DNA of 10,301 bases from positions 1-10,301 of the forward strand of contig RFGD01000234.1 in the NCBI GenBank assembly GCA_003696705.1. Direction: 5' to 3'. The notes below the pieces were generated by a model. The model had not been told where the DNA came from. It was given only the letters and a program-made list of their open reading frames with translations, and made no database searches. The stretch is from Alphaproteobacteria bacterium. GTDB taxonomy: Bacteria; Pseudomonadota; Alphaproteobacteria; Rhodobacterales; Rhodobacteraceae. Made by a program: the position numbers and the translations under genes. Of this stretch, positions 1 through 6,022 are shown piece after piece. Every line of letters starts with the position of its first letter. The stretch's first letter is position 1.

Positions 1-161
1 GGGGCTTCGAAGCCGCAATGATCGCAGACAAGCCGATTGCGCCCCGGCGCGAAGCGCATGTCGCTGCCGCAGCGGTCACAGGGGAAGCGATGGGTTTCGC
101 CCGCGTCACCGGCAGGGCCGGAGATGGCCCCGCCGTTCGTCTCGGTTTCGCCGGCCCCCAT
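1..161 (-). CDS. TFIIB-type zinc-ribbon protein, N-terminal part (cut by window edge)
   Basis: Only the first 53 codons are present; the gene runs off the left edge. After a flexible Gly/Glu/Thr-rich leader of about 23 residues comes a compact zinc ribbon: FPCDRCGSD (C28, C31) and, 15 residues on, LVCDHCG (C46, C49), which gives four cysteines to bind one zinc. Proteins with this start are commonly annotated as 'TFIIB-type zinc ribbon-containing protein' or, misleadingly, 'primosomal protein N-prime, superfamily II helicase'. In many bacteria they sit beside SPFH 'virion core' genes, as here with one gene in between. The ATG at 161 is the first in frame and has only a weak purine tract upstream. 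It starts 21 nt after the cytochrome b561 stop, so the two are probably cotranscribed. Its molecular function is unknown, and the missing C-terminal part prevents a firmer call. Confidence 0.8.
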   Translation of the reverse strand, partial: MGAGETETNGGAISGPAGDAGETHRFPCDRCGSDMRFAPGRNRLVCDHCGFEA

Positions 162-182
162 CGCCCCAGGACCCCGCCCGCC

Positions 183-653
183 CTAGCGCGCGGGGCGCAG
201 CATGCGGGTCAGCGTATCGTCGCGCTGCACGTACTGGTGCCAGATGGCGGCGCCGGCATGACCGAGCGCGACGATCATCAGCGCGTTGCCCAGAACCTCG
301 TGCACCTCGCCCAGGGCGCGGACGCCGAGATACCAGGTCGAGATGCCGGCAAGGGGCACGACGATCATCAGCGCATAGAGGATGCGGTGGCCCCAATGCG
401 CGGCCTTCGCGGCAAGGGGCGGCGTTCCCGCGGCCGGCTGTGGGGCCCCTTGAACGAGACGCAGGACAAGCCGGATGGCGACCAGGCCGAAGACGATCAA
501 CCCGATGGACACATGGGGCGGCGTTCCGACGGTGCCCCCCGCGGCCAGGGCCCGAAGGGCGGGGCCCATGTCCTCTCCGGTGAACCAGGAAGCCGCGATG
601 AGGATGGCAACCATCCAGTGAAGTGCGATCTGTGCGCGCGAATAGCCGTTCAT
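183..653 (-). CDS. Cytochrome b561 family protein (diheme membrane electron carrier)
   Basis: This 156-residue protein has four predicted membrane helices (about residues 9-22, 46-67, 88-108 and 118-138). Histidines lie where the prokaryotic b561 family places its haem b ligands: H12 in ALHW, H47 in PPHVSIG, H118 in GEVHEVLGN and H132 in GHAGAAIWHQY; H86 and H90 lie just before helix 3. The family moves electrons between the quinone pool and periplasmic acceptors and includes the superoxide:quinone oxidoreductase CybB; the partner here is unknown. Length is slightly under the usual 170-190 residues. The ATG at 653 is preceded by AAAGGAG with good spacing. It lies 91 nt after the SPFH gene and 21 nt before the zinc-ribbon gene. 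The promoter-like sequence just upstream suggests it can be expressed separately from the SPFH operon. Confidence 0.93.
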   Translation of the reverse strand: MNGYSRAQIALHWMVAILIAASWFTGEDMGPALRALAAGGTVGTPPHVSIGLIVFGLVAIRLVLRLVQGAPQPAAGTPPLAAKAAHWGHRILYALMIVVPLAGISTWYLGVRALGEVHEVLGNALMIVALGHAGAAIWHQYVQRDDTLTRMLRPAR

Positions 654-685
654 TTCTGCTCCTTTCCTGTACCGCCCCCGCGAAT

Positions 686-713
686 GACTTAGAAGGGTCG
701 GGCCTGCTTTCAA
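686..713 (-). promoter_or_regulatory. Candidate promoter for cytochrome b561
   Basis: In the 91-nt gap upstream of the cytochrome gene, the minus strand carries TTGAAA (708-713) and, 16 nt further, TAAGTC (686-691). The -35 is a good match to TTGACA and the -10 is poor. Transcription from it would start about 25-30 nt before the cytochrome ATG. The gap is the most AT-rich short stretch in this part of the window. Readthrough from the SPFH gene is equally possible, since no terminator hairpin is evident between them. Confidence 0.3.
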
Positions 714-744
714 CGTGCCGGACCGCGTTTTCCGTCGTCGGCTT

Positions 745-1932
745 CTAGTTTTTCGGCGGCGGTGGTGGAAGAACGGTAAACAGCTGTGCAAGTTCGGGAA
801 TATCCTCGGCGTGCTTCCAGCCGTCCTGCCCCGGCGTCCAGACATAGGTTGATCGGTCAAGCTCACCCCTGGACGCCATGCGGCCCAGCGTCGCGCGCGA
901 GTAGGGGCCGTGGGTCTTTCCATCCGCGGCGACGTGCCAGACGCGCTCGGGCGGCGGTGGGGGCGGGGGGGCCATGGCGGCGACCGTCGTCGAGGCGCCA
1001 CCCGGCGCGCCGGCGGCCGGACGCGCGCCCCACGGCCCCTCTGTGACCGGGGCCGCCGAGGTCGCGGGCATGCCACCAGCGCCAAGGCCCATGCCAAGGC
1101 GCGCCCCGAAGCCCAGCCCCAGGCCCGCGCCGATGCCCGCGCCCATCCCGCCGCCGGGGTTTGCCGCCGCCTCGCGCAGGGCCTCGGCCGCGGCGAACTG
1201 GGTGTATTTTCCAAGATCTCCTGCAAGCCCCATCGAGGTGCGCCGGTCCAGCACCTCCTCGACGGCCGGGGGAAGCGAGATGTTCTCGATGTAGAGTTCG
1301 GGCATCTCGAGCCCGTAGGCTTCGAGCGTCGGTCGGATCTTGGCGCCGACGAGCCGGGCAAGATCGGCCGTGTTGGCCGCCATGTCGAGGACCGGAATGC
1401 CGCATCCGGCCACGGCGCGGCTGAATTCCTGCACGATGATGTTGCGGATCTGGAAACTGATCTCGTCCATCGTGAACTCGCCGTCGGTGCCCACGATCTC
1501 CTGAAGGAAGCGCGCCGGATCGGTTATGCGGATGGCGTAGGTGCCGAAGGCGCGCAGCCTGACCGGCCCGAACTCGGGATCGCGCAGGATGACCGGGTTT
1601 CGCGTGCCCCATTTGAGATCTCCGAAGCGCGTCGTGTTGACGAAATAGATCTCGGACTTGAAGGGGGATCGGAAGCCGTGGTCCCAGTGCTGCAGGGTCG
1701 TCAGCACCGGCATGTTGTTGGTCTCGAGGATGTAGAGGCCGGGGCGGAAGACGTCGGCGATCTCGCCCTCGTGGACGAAGACGGCGGCCTGCCCCTCGCG
1801 CACGGTCAGCTTGGCGCCGTACTTGATTTCGTGCCCCTCGCGTTCGAAGCGCCAGACGAGCGTGTCACGCGTGTCGTCCACCCACTCGATGACGTCGATG
1901 AACTCGCCGCTCAGAAAATCCAGGATACCCAT
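745..1932 (-). CDS. SPFH/band-7 'virion core' protein with C-terminal GYF_2 domain
   Basis: This 395-residue protein belongs to the stomatin/prohibitin-like group often labelled 'virion core protein' (COG4260 type). Residues about 40-250 form the SPFH region, with the typical start LTVREGQAAVFVHEGEIADV and the segment PELYIENISLPPAVEEVLDRR near its end. It continues through a Gly-rich hydrophobic stretch (260-288, GAG/GLG repeats) and a low-complexity linker with seven prolines (322-328). A GYF_2 domain follows (about 331-385; W332, HGPY at 341-344, W365, W372). The protein ends with five prolines and KN. There is no obvious signal peptide or transmembrane helix, so peripheral attachment to the inner face of the membrane is the likely location, as oligomeric scaffolds in other SPFH proteins. 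Family members often neighbour zinc-ribbon proteins. The start at 1932 follows a purine-rich GGAAGGGAAGAAAG. It lies 47 nt after the DUF2927 gene, probably in the same operon. Confidence 0.92.
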   Translation of the reverse strand: MGILDFLSGEFIDVIEWVDDTRDTLVWRFEREGHEIKYGAKLTVREGQAAVFVHEGEIADVFRPGLYILETNNMPVLTTLQHWDHGFRSPFKSEIYFVNTTRFGDLKWGTRNPVILRDPEFGPVRLRAFGTYAIRITDPARFLQEIVGTDGEFTMDEISFQIRNIIVQEFSRAVAGCGIPVLDMAANTADLARLVGAKIRPTLEAYGLEMPELYIENISLPPAVEEVLDRRTSMGLAGDLGKYTQFAAAEALREAAANPGGGMGAGIGAGLGLGFGARLGMGLGAGGMPATSAAPVTEGPWGARPAAGAPGGASTTVAAMAPPPPPPPERVWHVAADGKTHGPYSRATLGRMASRGELDRSTYVWTPGQDGWKHAEDIPELAQLFTVLPPPPPKN

Positions 1933-1979
1933 CTTGCTTTCTTCCCTTCCTTGCCGCCCGCCGTGTCGACGGGCCGCCG

Positions 1980-2909
1980 CTAGCCCGTCGCGCCCATGAG
2001 TTCGTCGGCGATGCGCTCGACGATCGGGCGCGCCTCTTCGGGCGTCATGCCGACGTGCAGCCGCCGGTCGTAGAGAATGCGCAACATCAATTCGTCCATG
2101 CGCGTCAGAAGCGCGAACTCCTCGTCGTCATTGAAGATCGACGGGCGTGCGCGCGGGCTGTCATTGGCAAGCCCAAGGCCTTGGGCAATCTCCTCGTGAA
2201 TGCAGGAAAGCCGCAGAAGGTCGGGGTGCTCGGCCCGGATGACTGCGACGGCGGCGCTGTAGGCGCCACCGCTTCCGGGATCCGAGAAGGCATAGACCGA
2301 GCAATAGGTCGTGCGCGGCAAGCGTGTGATCTCGGCCACCGTGTCGCTGTCGATGCCGGGCAGAAGGGCGCGCAGCGTGGCGCCGCTGGCGGCAAGTTCG
2401 TCGGCTGTCAGAAAGAGGACGAAATAGTTGCCGCCGGCCGATGCGACACTTATCGGGTGACGCGTCAGATCCGACAGGCGGCGGGCGTAGGCACGCAGAT
2501 TGTCGGCGTCCTGGGCGCGCTGGTCGTCCGGGACGCTGCGGCCGAAGATCGGCACGATGCGCACCGGCTTTTCCCAGCGCCGCAAGGTGGACTTCGTCTC
2601 TCGCTGCACGAAGCGGCCGTTCTCGAGCTGATACTCGTCGTAGAGCGCGATGCGCTCGAAGTTGCGCGCAAGATCGCGCGGCCCGAAGGGGGTGTCCGGT
2701 CCTCCGCCGTCGGTGCGCAACAGCCCCTGCGCCAGAAGCCGCGCCTGGACGCCCTGGTAATAGCGGCCGAGGGCCGTCTCCTGTGGGGTGGGCGCCTTGC
2801 TTTCGGGCGTCTCGATCGGCGTGGGCGGTGGGGGCGGCGGCACGTCGCAGGCCGCCAGCGCGACAAGCGCGCCAAACGCCGCCATCCGGAACATAGCCCT
2901 TGCGCTCAT
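1980..2909 (-). CDS. DUF2927 family lipoprotein
   Basis: This 309-residue protein has a lipoprotein signal: a charged start, a hydrophobic stretch and the lipobox LAAC with C21 as the lipidated residue. Asp at the next position (D22) is the inner-membrane retention signal in enterobacteria; whether that rule holds here is uncertain. A tether with six prolines (24-29) follows. The conserved DUF2927 region covers about residues 75-290 and contains SCIHEEIAQGLGLAND (235-250), then FNDDEEFALLT and LYDRRL..GM. C203 and C236 could form a disulfide in the periplasm. The HEE..Q.LGL motif resembles a degenerate metallopeptidase helix (H238, E239, Q243), but no activity can be claimed. The function is unknown. 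The ATG at 2909 lies 18 nt after the telA-like stop, with GAGG about 13 nt upstream; cotranscription with telA is likely. Confidence 0.88.
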   Translation of the reverse strand: MSARAMFRMAAFGALVALAACDVPPPPPPTPIETPESKAPTPQETALGRYYQGVQARLLAQGLLRTDGGGPDTPFGPRDLARNFERIALYDEYQLENGRFVQRETKSTLRRWEKPVRIVPIFGRSVPDDQRAQDADNLRAYARRLSDLTRHPISVASAGGNYFVLFLTADELAASGATLRALLPGIDSDTVAEITRLPRTTYCSVYAFSDPGSGGAYSAAVAVIRAEHPDLLRLSCIHEEIAQGLGLANDSPRARPSIFNDDEEFALLTRMDELMLRILYDRRLHVGMTPEEARPIVERIADELMGATG

Positions 2910-2927
2910 TCCTGCCCGCCTCGTGCC

Positions 2928-4121
2928 TCAGGTGGGGGGCACGCTGGTGCCCGTGTTTGTACCTTCCTTGTCGCCCCGGGCCCGCGCCGCGGCAAGGGTA
3001 TTCTTGAGTTCCTCCTCCATGCGGCGCAATTCGGCCTCGGCCTCGGCGCGCCGGCGCTTGCCTTCGTCGGCGATCGCAAGGCTTTCCTCGATCGTCGCGA
3101 TCAGTTCGGCGTTGGCCTCCTCCACGGCCTTGATGTCGAAGACGCCGCGTTCCATCTCCTCGCGGACGGCACGGTTGGCCTGTCGCAGGTTCCGGGCGTT
3201 GGCCGTCAGAAGCTCGTTCGTCAGGTCGTTCGCCTCTCGGACCGCACCGGCCGCTTCGGACGACCGCTGGATCGTCACGGCCTGGGCCAGCTGGGTTTCC
3301 CAAAGCGGCACGGTATTGACGAGGGTCGAATTGATCTTCGCCACCAGCGACTTGTCGTTCTCCTGGACAAGGCGGATCGACGGCAGCGACTGCATCGTCA
3401 CCTGGCGGGTCAGGCGAAGGTCGTGCACACGCCGTTCGAGATCGTCGCGCGCGGCGCGCAGGTCGCGCAGTTCCTGCGCGCGCATCACCTGTTCGTCCTG
3501 CGGCGCGTCGGCGACTTCCTTCTCCTTGGCGGGAATGACCTCCTCGTCAAGCTCGCGAAGCTTCTCTTCGCCGGCGGCGATGTAAAGCGCCAGCTCCTCG
3601 TAGAACTCGAGCGTCTTCTCGTAGAGCTTGTCGAGCGACTTGATGTCCTTCAGCAACTTGTGTTCGTGGCGCAGAAGGTTGTCGCTGATGTGGTCGATCT
3701 GGGACTGGACCTTCTCGAAGCGCGCAAGGAACTGGGCAAAGGGCGCCGCGCGGCCGGTGAGGCGTTCCCACCAGCTGCGCTTGCGCCGCACGTCGAGTTC
3801 CGAGACGGAAAAGCCGCGCAGCGTGGTCACGATCTCGCGCAGGGCGTCACCGGCCGGGCCGACGTCCTTGTTGCGGACGTCGGCCAGCATGGCCTGGCTG
3901 ATGCGCTGAAGCTCGGATTGCGCCGGCGAGCCGAATTCGACGATGGTCGTTGTGTCGCTCAGGTCGATCTCGTCCATCCGGCGCCGGATTGCCTCGGCAA
4001 GGTCGGGCGGCGCCTCGGCCAGGGTCACGGGCTCGTCGGTCGGCTCGGGAAGGGCGACGGCGGTGATCGCCTCGATTTCCGTGGCATCTCTCGCTGCCCC
4101 GGTGCGGATTTCGTCGGACAT
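2928..4121 (-). CDS. telA: Toxic anion resistance (TelA/KlaA family) protein
   Basis: This 397-residue soluble protein is almost entirely helical. Family hallmarks are the block KDIKSLDKLYEKTLEFYEEL (158-177), followed by LYIAAGEEKLRELD, and the segment with LPSIRLVQENDKSLV (246-260), KINSTLVNTVPLWETQLAQ (262-280). Long charged coiled coils fill residues 185-235 and 335-385. TelA was first linked to plasmid tellurite resistance (kilA locus), but chromosomal homologues are widespread, and a role in membrane or envelope stress is more likely than tellurite detoxification itself. It is typically encoded next to XpaC, as here. The start at 4121 was chosen because GGAGG lies 5 nt upstream and the ATG sits 1 nt after the xpaC stop. 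A longer reading from 4286 would overlap xpaC by over 160 nt and has no family similarity I recognise. Confidence 0.93.
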   Translation of the reverse strand: MSDEIRTGAARDATEIEAITAVALPEPTDEPVTLAEAPPDLAEAIRRRMDEIDLSDTTTIVEFGSPAQSELQRISQAMLADVRNKDVGPAGDALREIVTTLRGFSVSELDVRRKRSWWERLTGRAAPFAQFLARFEKVQSQIDHISDNLLRHEHKLLKDIKSLDKLYEKTLEFYEELALYIAAGEEKLRELDEEVIPAKEKEVADAPQDEQVMRAQELRDLRAARDDLERRVHDLRLTRQVTMQSLPSIRLVQENDKSLVAKINSTLVNTVPLWETQLAQAVTIQRSSEAAGAVREANDLTNELLTANARNLRQANRAVREEMERGVFDIKAVEEANAELIATIEESLAIADEGKRRRAEAEAELRRMEEELKNTLAAARARGDKEGTNTGTSVPPT

Positions 4122-4122
4122 G

Positions 4123-5016
4123 TCAACCTCCGTCCTCGTGTGTTCTCGTGGCGCCGTCGCGCGCAAGGCGCTCGCGCAGAAGCTCGATCTCGACGTCCAG
4201 ATCGAGCCGGTCGTCTTCCAGAAGGCGCGTCGTCGCCGCCCCGAACCCCTCGGCAAGCTCGTCAAGGAGTTCGAGAAACTCGGCACGGGCCGCCGGATCG
4301 GGCGCCCTGTCGGCGATGGCGGCGTATTTCTCGGCCGCGGCGCGGGCGCTGTCGAGATAGACCGACAGGTGCTTGCGCGCCGCCGTCAGATCGCGCGGGT
4401 CGTCCTCGATCGTGTGCAGCATGGTCGTGACGGCGGCCTCGGCGCGTCCGGCGGCAGACAGGATGTCGGCATCGCCCGTCCGGCGCGCCGCGGCCAGAAG
4501 GGCCGAGAGGTTCCCTTCGGCCTCTTCCACGGCACGGCGGACCCGTTCGGTCTCGGCCCGGCCGGCGCCCTTCAGTCCCTTGTCGCGCATGGGGTCGAGG
4601 CCGAAGGCGGCAAGGTGGAGCGCTAGGGCGATCAACCCGTATCCGGCGGGCGTCCAGGCCGGCGTGCCCGGCGCGAATGCAGCGGCGGCCACGCCAAGGC
4701 CGGTCAGCACCGCACCGAAGATCTTGCGCGGGATCGCGGGGCGTCGGGCGATGCGGCGCGCGTGCCAGGCCTCTTCCGCCCGAAGTCCCTCGCGCGTCAG
4801 CCAGACCGCCAGTTCGAGCGCGGCGAAGGCGGCCAGGTGGCGTGCCATCTCGATGGGATCGCCCCCGAGCGCGCGGAAAAGAAGCGGCAGCGGAGCCACG
4901 GACAGGAACCACAGGCGCACGCCATGGCGGGCCGGGCGCCGGCGGGGCGCCGGCTGCGCCGCGTTCGCCGTCCGGCCGGCGTGCGGCGAGTATCTGGCCT
5001 CGTAGCGCGTTGCCAT
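4123..5016 (-). CDS. XpaC-like protein (5-bromo-4-chloroindolyl phosphate hydrolysis family)
   Basis: This 297-residue protein has a basic N-terminus (PRRRPARH), two hydrophobic stretches at about 34-50 and 60-73, then two clear membrane helices at about 100-115 and 122-139. A soluble helical C-terminal half follows. Its segment DPRDLTAARKHLSVYLDSAR plus AAEKYA (about 206-234) matches the XpaC signature, in which a basic helix is followed by a tyrosine-containing 'YYLPT..KLLEKY'-like block; here the YYLPT part is degenerate (VYLDSA). The family name comes from hydrolysis of a chromogenic substrate in Bacillus; no catalytic mechanism is established and the true role is unknown. It is the standard partner of TelA. 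ATG at 5016 overlaps the preceding micropeptide stop (TGATG); GTG at 5019 is an alternative start. No good Shine-Dalgarno is present, so translation likely depends on coupling. Confidence 0.82.
   Translation of the reverse strand: MATRYEARYSPHAGRTANAAQPAPRRRPARHGVRLWFLSVAPLPLLFRALGGDPIEMARHLAAFAALELAVWLTREGLRAEEAWHARRIARRPAIPRKIFGAVLTGLGVAAAAFAPGTPAWTPAGYGLIALALHLAAFGLDPMRDKGLKGAGRAETERVRRAVEEAEGNLSALLAAARRTGDADILSAAGRAEAAVTTMLHTIEDDPRDLTAARKHLSVYLDSARAAAEKYAAIADRAPDPAARAEFLELLDELAEGFGAATTRLLEDDRLDLDVEIELLRERLARDGATRTHEDGG
4127..4131 (-). promoter_or_regulatory. Ribosome binding site that decides the telA start
   Basis: GGAGG on the minus strand ends 5 nt before the ATG at 4121, inside the last codons of xpaC. 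It is a full Shine-Dalgarno core and supports the short start over the upstream in-frame ATG at 4286. Because it lies within translated xpaC mRNA, telA translation is probably coupled to xpaC. Confidence 0.75.
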
Positions 5017-5108
5017 CACGTCGATCCGGAAAGCCAGCCCGCCGAGGCTGCAAGCACCAGGGCAAGCAGCACCAGGAAGGCCAGAAAGCGCAGGGTGCGT
5101 GCATGCAT
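5016..5108 (-). CDS. Putative 30-residue single-helix membrane micropeptide
   Basis: This small reading frame has ATG at 5108 and a stop whose last base is the first base of the xpaC ATG. The peptide has a basic start (MHARTLRF), an uninterrupted hydrophobic helix (about residues 8-23, rich in Leu, Ala and Val) and the tail GWLSGST. A GGAG lies 11 nt upstream of the ATG, a rather long spacing. It could be a membrane micropeptide or a leader that carries ribosomes onto the xpaC start. An in-frame ATG at 5204 overlaps the terC stop (ATGA) and would give 62 residues, but that version would read through the promoter-like sequence and its extra residues look non-coding in character. I recognise no family. 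Confidence 0.5.
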   Translation of the reverse strand: MHARTLRFLAFLVLLALVLAASAGWLSGST

Positions 5109-5149
5109 GTTGTCAACCGCTCCTGTCGCGGGCGAAGTGCCCGGCCGCA

Positions 5150-5179
5150 AATATAGGCGCTTGTGGGCGCCATATCCAA
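5150..5179 (-). promoter_or_regulatory. Candidate promoter of the micropeptide-xpaC-telA operon
   Basis: On the minus strand TTGGAT (5174-5179) is followed after 18 nt by TATATT (5150-5155). The -10 matches TATAAT at five of six positions and stands out in very GC-rich DNA. Transcription would start near 5143, about 35 nt before the micropeptide ATG. The 18-nt spacer contains a perfect 5-bp inverted repeat. Confidence 0.45.
5156..5171 (-). other. Inverted repeat GGCGC-N6-GCGCC (operator or weak terminator)
   Basis: GGCGC CCACAA GCGCC on the minus strand is a perfect 5-bp dyad with a 6-nt loop, followed directly by TATATTTG. As DNA it fits within the spacer of the candidate promoter and could be a repressor or MerR-type activator site. 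As RNA from terC it would be a short GC hairpin with a broken U tract, 30 nt after the terC stop, so a weak intrinsic terminator is the alternative reading. Confidence 0.35.
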
Positions 5180-5200
5180 CCGAAGGCCATGGCAATCGCT

Positions 5201-6022
5201 TCATTTGCCGCCTTTTGCCACCGCGCGCTCCTTCTCAAGCTTGCGCGCATAGCCCGACTGGATCACCTCGACCAGGACAAGGACGACCACCGAGAAATAG
5301 AAGGTCGTCTTCGACATGGGCAGAAGCGCATGGCCGAAGATGTGGATCTGAAGTGCCTCGTCGTGGGTCGCGTGGGCTGCGGCGGGACCGGCCTCGCCGA
5401 GAAGCACGACACCGACGATGAGAAGGATGAAAAGGCCAAGGACCTCGTACATGCGGTTCTTCTCGAGGAAGCGGCTGACGCTTTCGGCCATGAACAACAT
5501 CGCCGCGCCCGAAAGCAGGATGGCGGCTGCGAGGATCGGGAACACCTTGGTGATCGCCAGCGCCGACAGGATGGAATCGAAGCTGAAGACCAGGTTCATG
5601 GCGACGATCATGGCCGTCACCTCGATGGCGGACTTGGGGGCGCGCGCCGAAAGCGGGGTGTCGAGGTGGTCGACCGACAGCATGTGGGCGATTTCCTTGA
5701 CGGCGGTGTAGATTATGAAGATGCCCCCCAGAAGGAAGACAAGCGTGGCGAAGTTGACGCCCCCTTCAAGGACGCCCGTCCAGTCAAGGACGACGAAGGG
5801 CTCGGTCAGGCCGTCGAGAAGCCGGATCATGACGAAGAGAAGCACGACACGAAGCGCGACGGCGACGATGATGCCCCAGAACCGGACGGCGGCCTGGGAG
5901 CCGCGCGGTGCGCGCTGGCTTTCGATCGAGATGTAGAGAAGGTTGTCGAAACCAAGGACTGCCTGCAGGAAGCAGAGCATCAGAAGGTGGCCAAGGTTCT
6001 CGAGGGTGAAGAGTTCGGTCAT
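5201..6022 (-). CDS. terC: TerC family integral membrane protein
   Basis: This 273-residue polytopic protein has about seven hydrophobic segments (residues 9-30, 48-68, 90-108, 135-155, 160-178, 193-211 and 239-254). Both internal TerC motifs are visible: FLQAVLGFDNLLYISIES (18-35, D26) in the first repeat and AMNLVFSFDSILSALAIT (141-158, D149) in the second. A His-containing loop (H217, H220, H227, H231) precedes the last helix. TerC proteins are associated with tellurium resistance and, in several bacteria, with manganese export to metalloproteins, pH response and membrane protein secretion. The acid usually found six residues before D149 is N143 here. A start at 6022 has AGGA close by. The stop lies 92 nt before the micropeptide ATG, so the gene is the head of the cluster or its separately transcribed neighbour. 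Confidence 0.93.
   Translation of the reverse strand: MTELFTLENLGHLLMLCFLQAVLGFDNLLYISIESQRAPRGSQAAVRFWGIIVAVALRVVLLFVMIRLLDGLTEPFVVLDWTGVLEGGVNFATLVFLLGGIFIIYTAVKEIAHMLSVDHLDTPLSARAPKSAIEVTAMIVAMNLVFSFDSILSALAITKVFPILAAAILLSGAAMLFMAESVSRFLEKNRMYEVLGLFILLIVGVVLLGEAGPAAAHATHDEALQIHIFGHALLPMSKTTFYFSVVVLVLVEVIQSGYARKLEKERAVAKGGK

Noticed and set aside
260..288. Gly-rich hydrophobic stretch of the SPFH protein (residue numbers) as a transmembrane helix
   Set aside because: It is dominated by glycine with only scattered Leu, Met and Phe and includes an Arg. It looks more like a flexible or membrane-adhering linker than a stable helix.
965..971. Run of seven G (C7 in the coding strand) inside the SPFH gene as a possible phase-variation tract
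   Set aside because: The tract is short, encodes prolines and lies in low-complexity GC-rich DNA. Slippage would drop the GYF domain, but seven bases is weak evidence without population data.
2928..4286. Longer telA start at 4286
   Set aside because: It would overlap xpaC by over 160 nt, while the ATG at 4121 has GGAGG at ideal distance and gives the family-length protein.
2055..4430. 791-codon open frame on the plus strand
   Set aside because: It lies opposite the DUF2927, telA and xpaC genes, which have clear family motifs. Its translation is of mixed composition with no recognisable domain. Long antisense frames are expected in high-GC coding DNA.
5016..5204. Longer 62-residue version of the micropeptide starting in an ATGA overlap with the terC stop
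   Set aside because: It would be translated through the promoter-like sequence and dyad, and the extra 32 residues show no coding character. The ATG at 5108 with upstream GGAG is simpler, though the overlap with terC is a curious coincidence.
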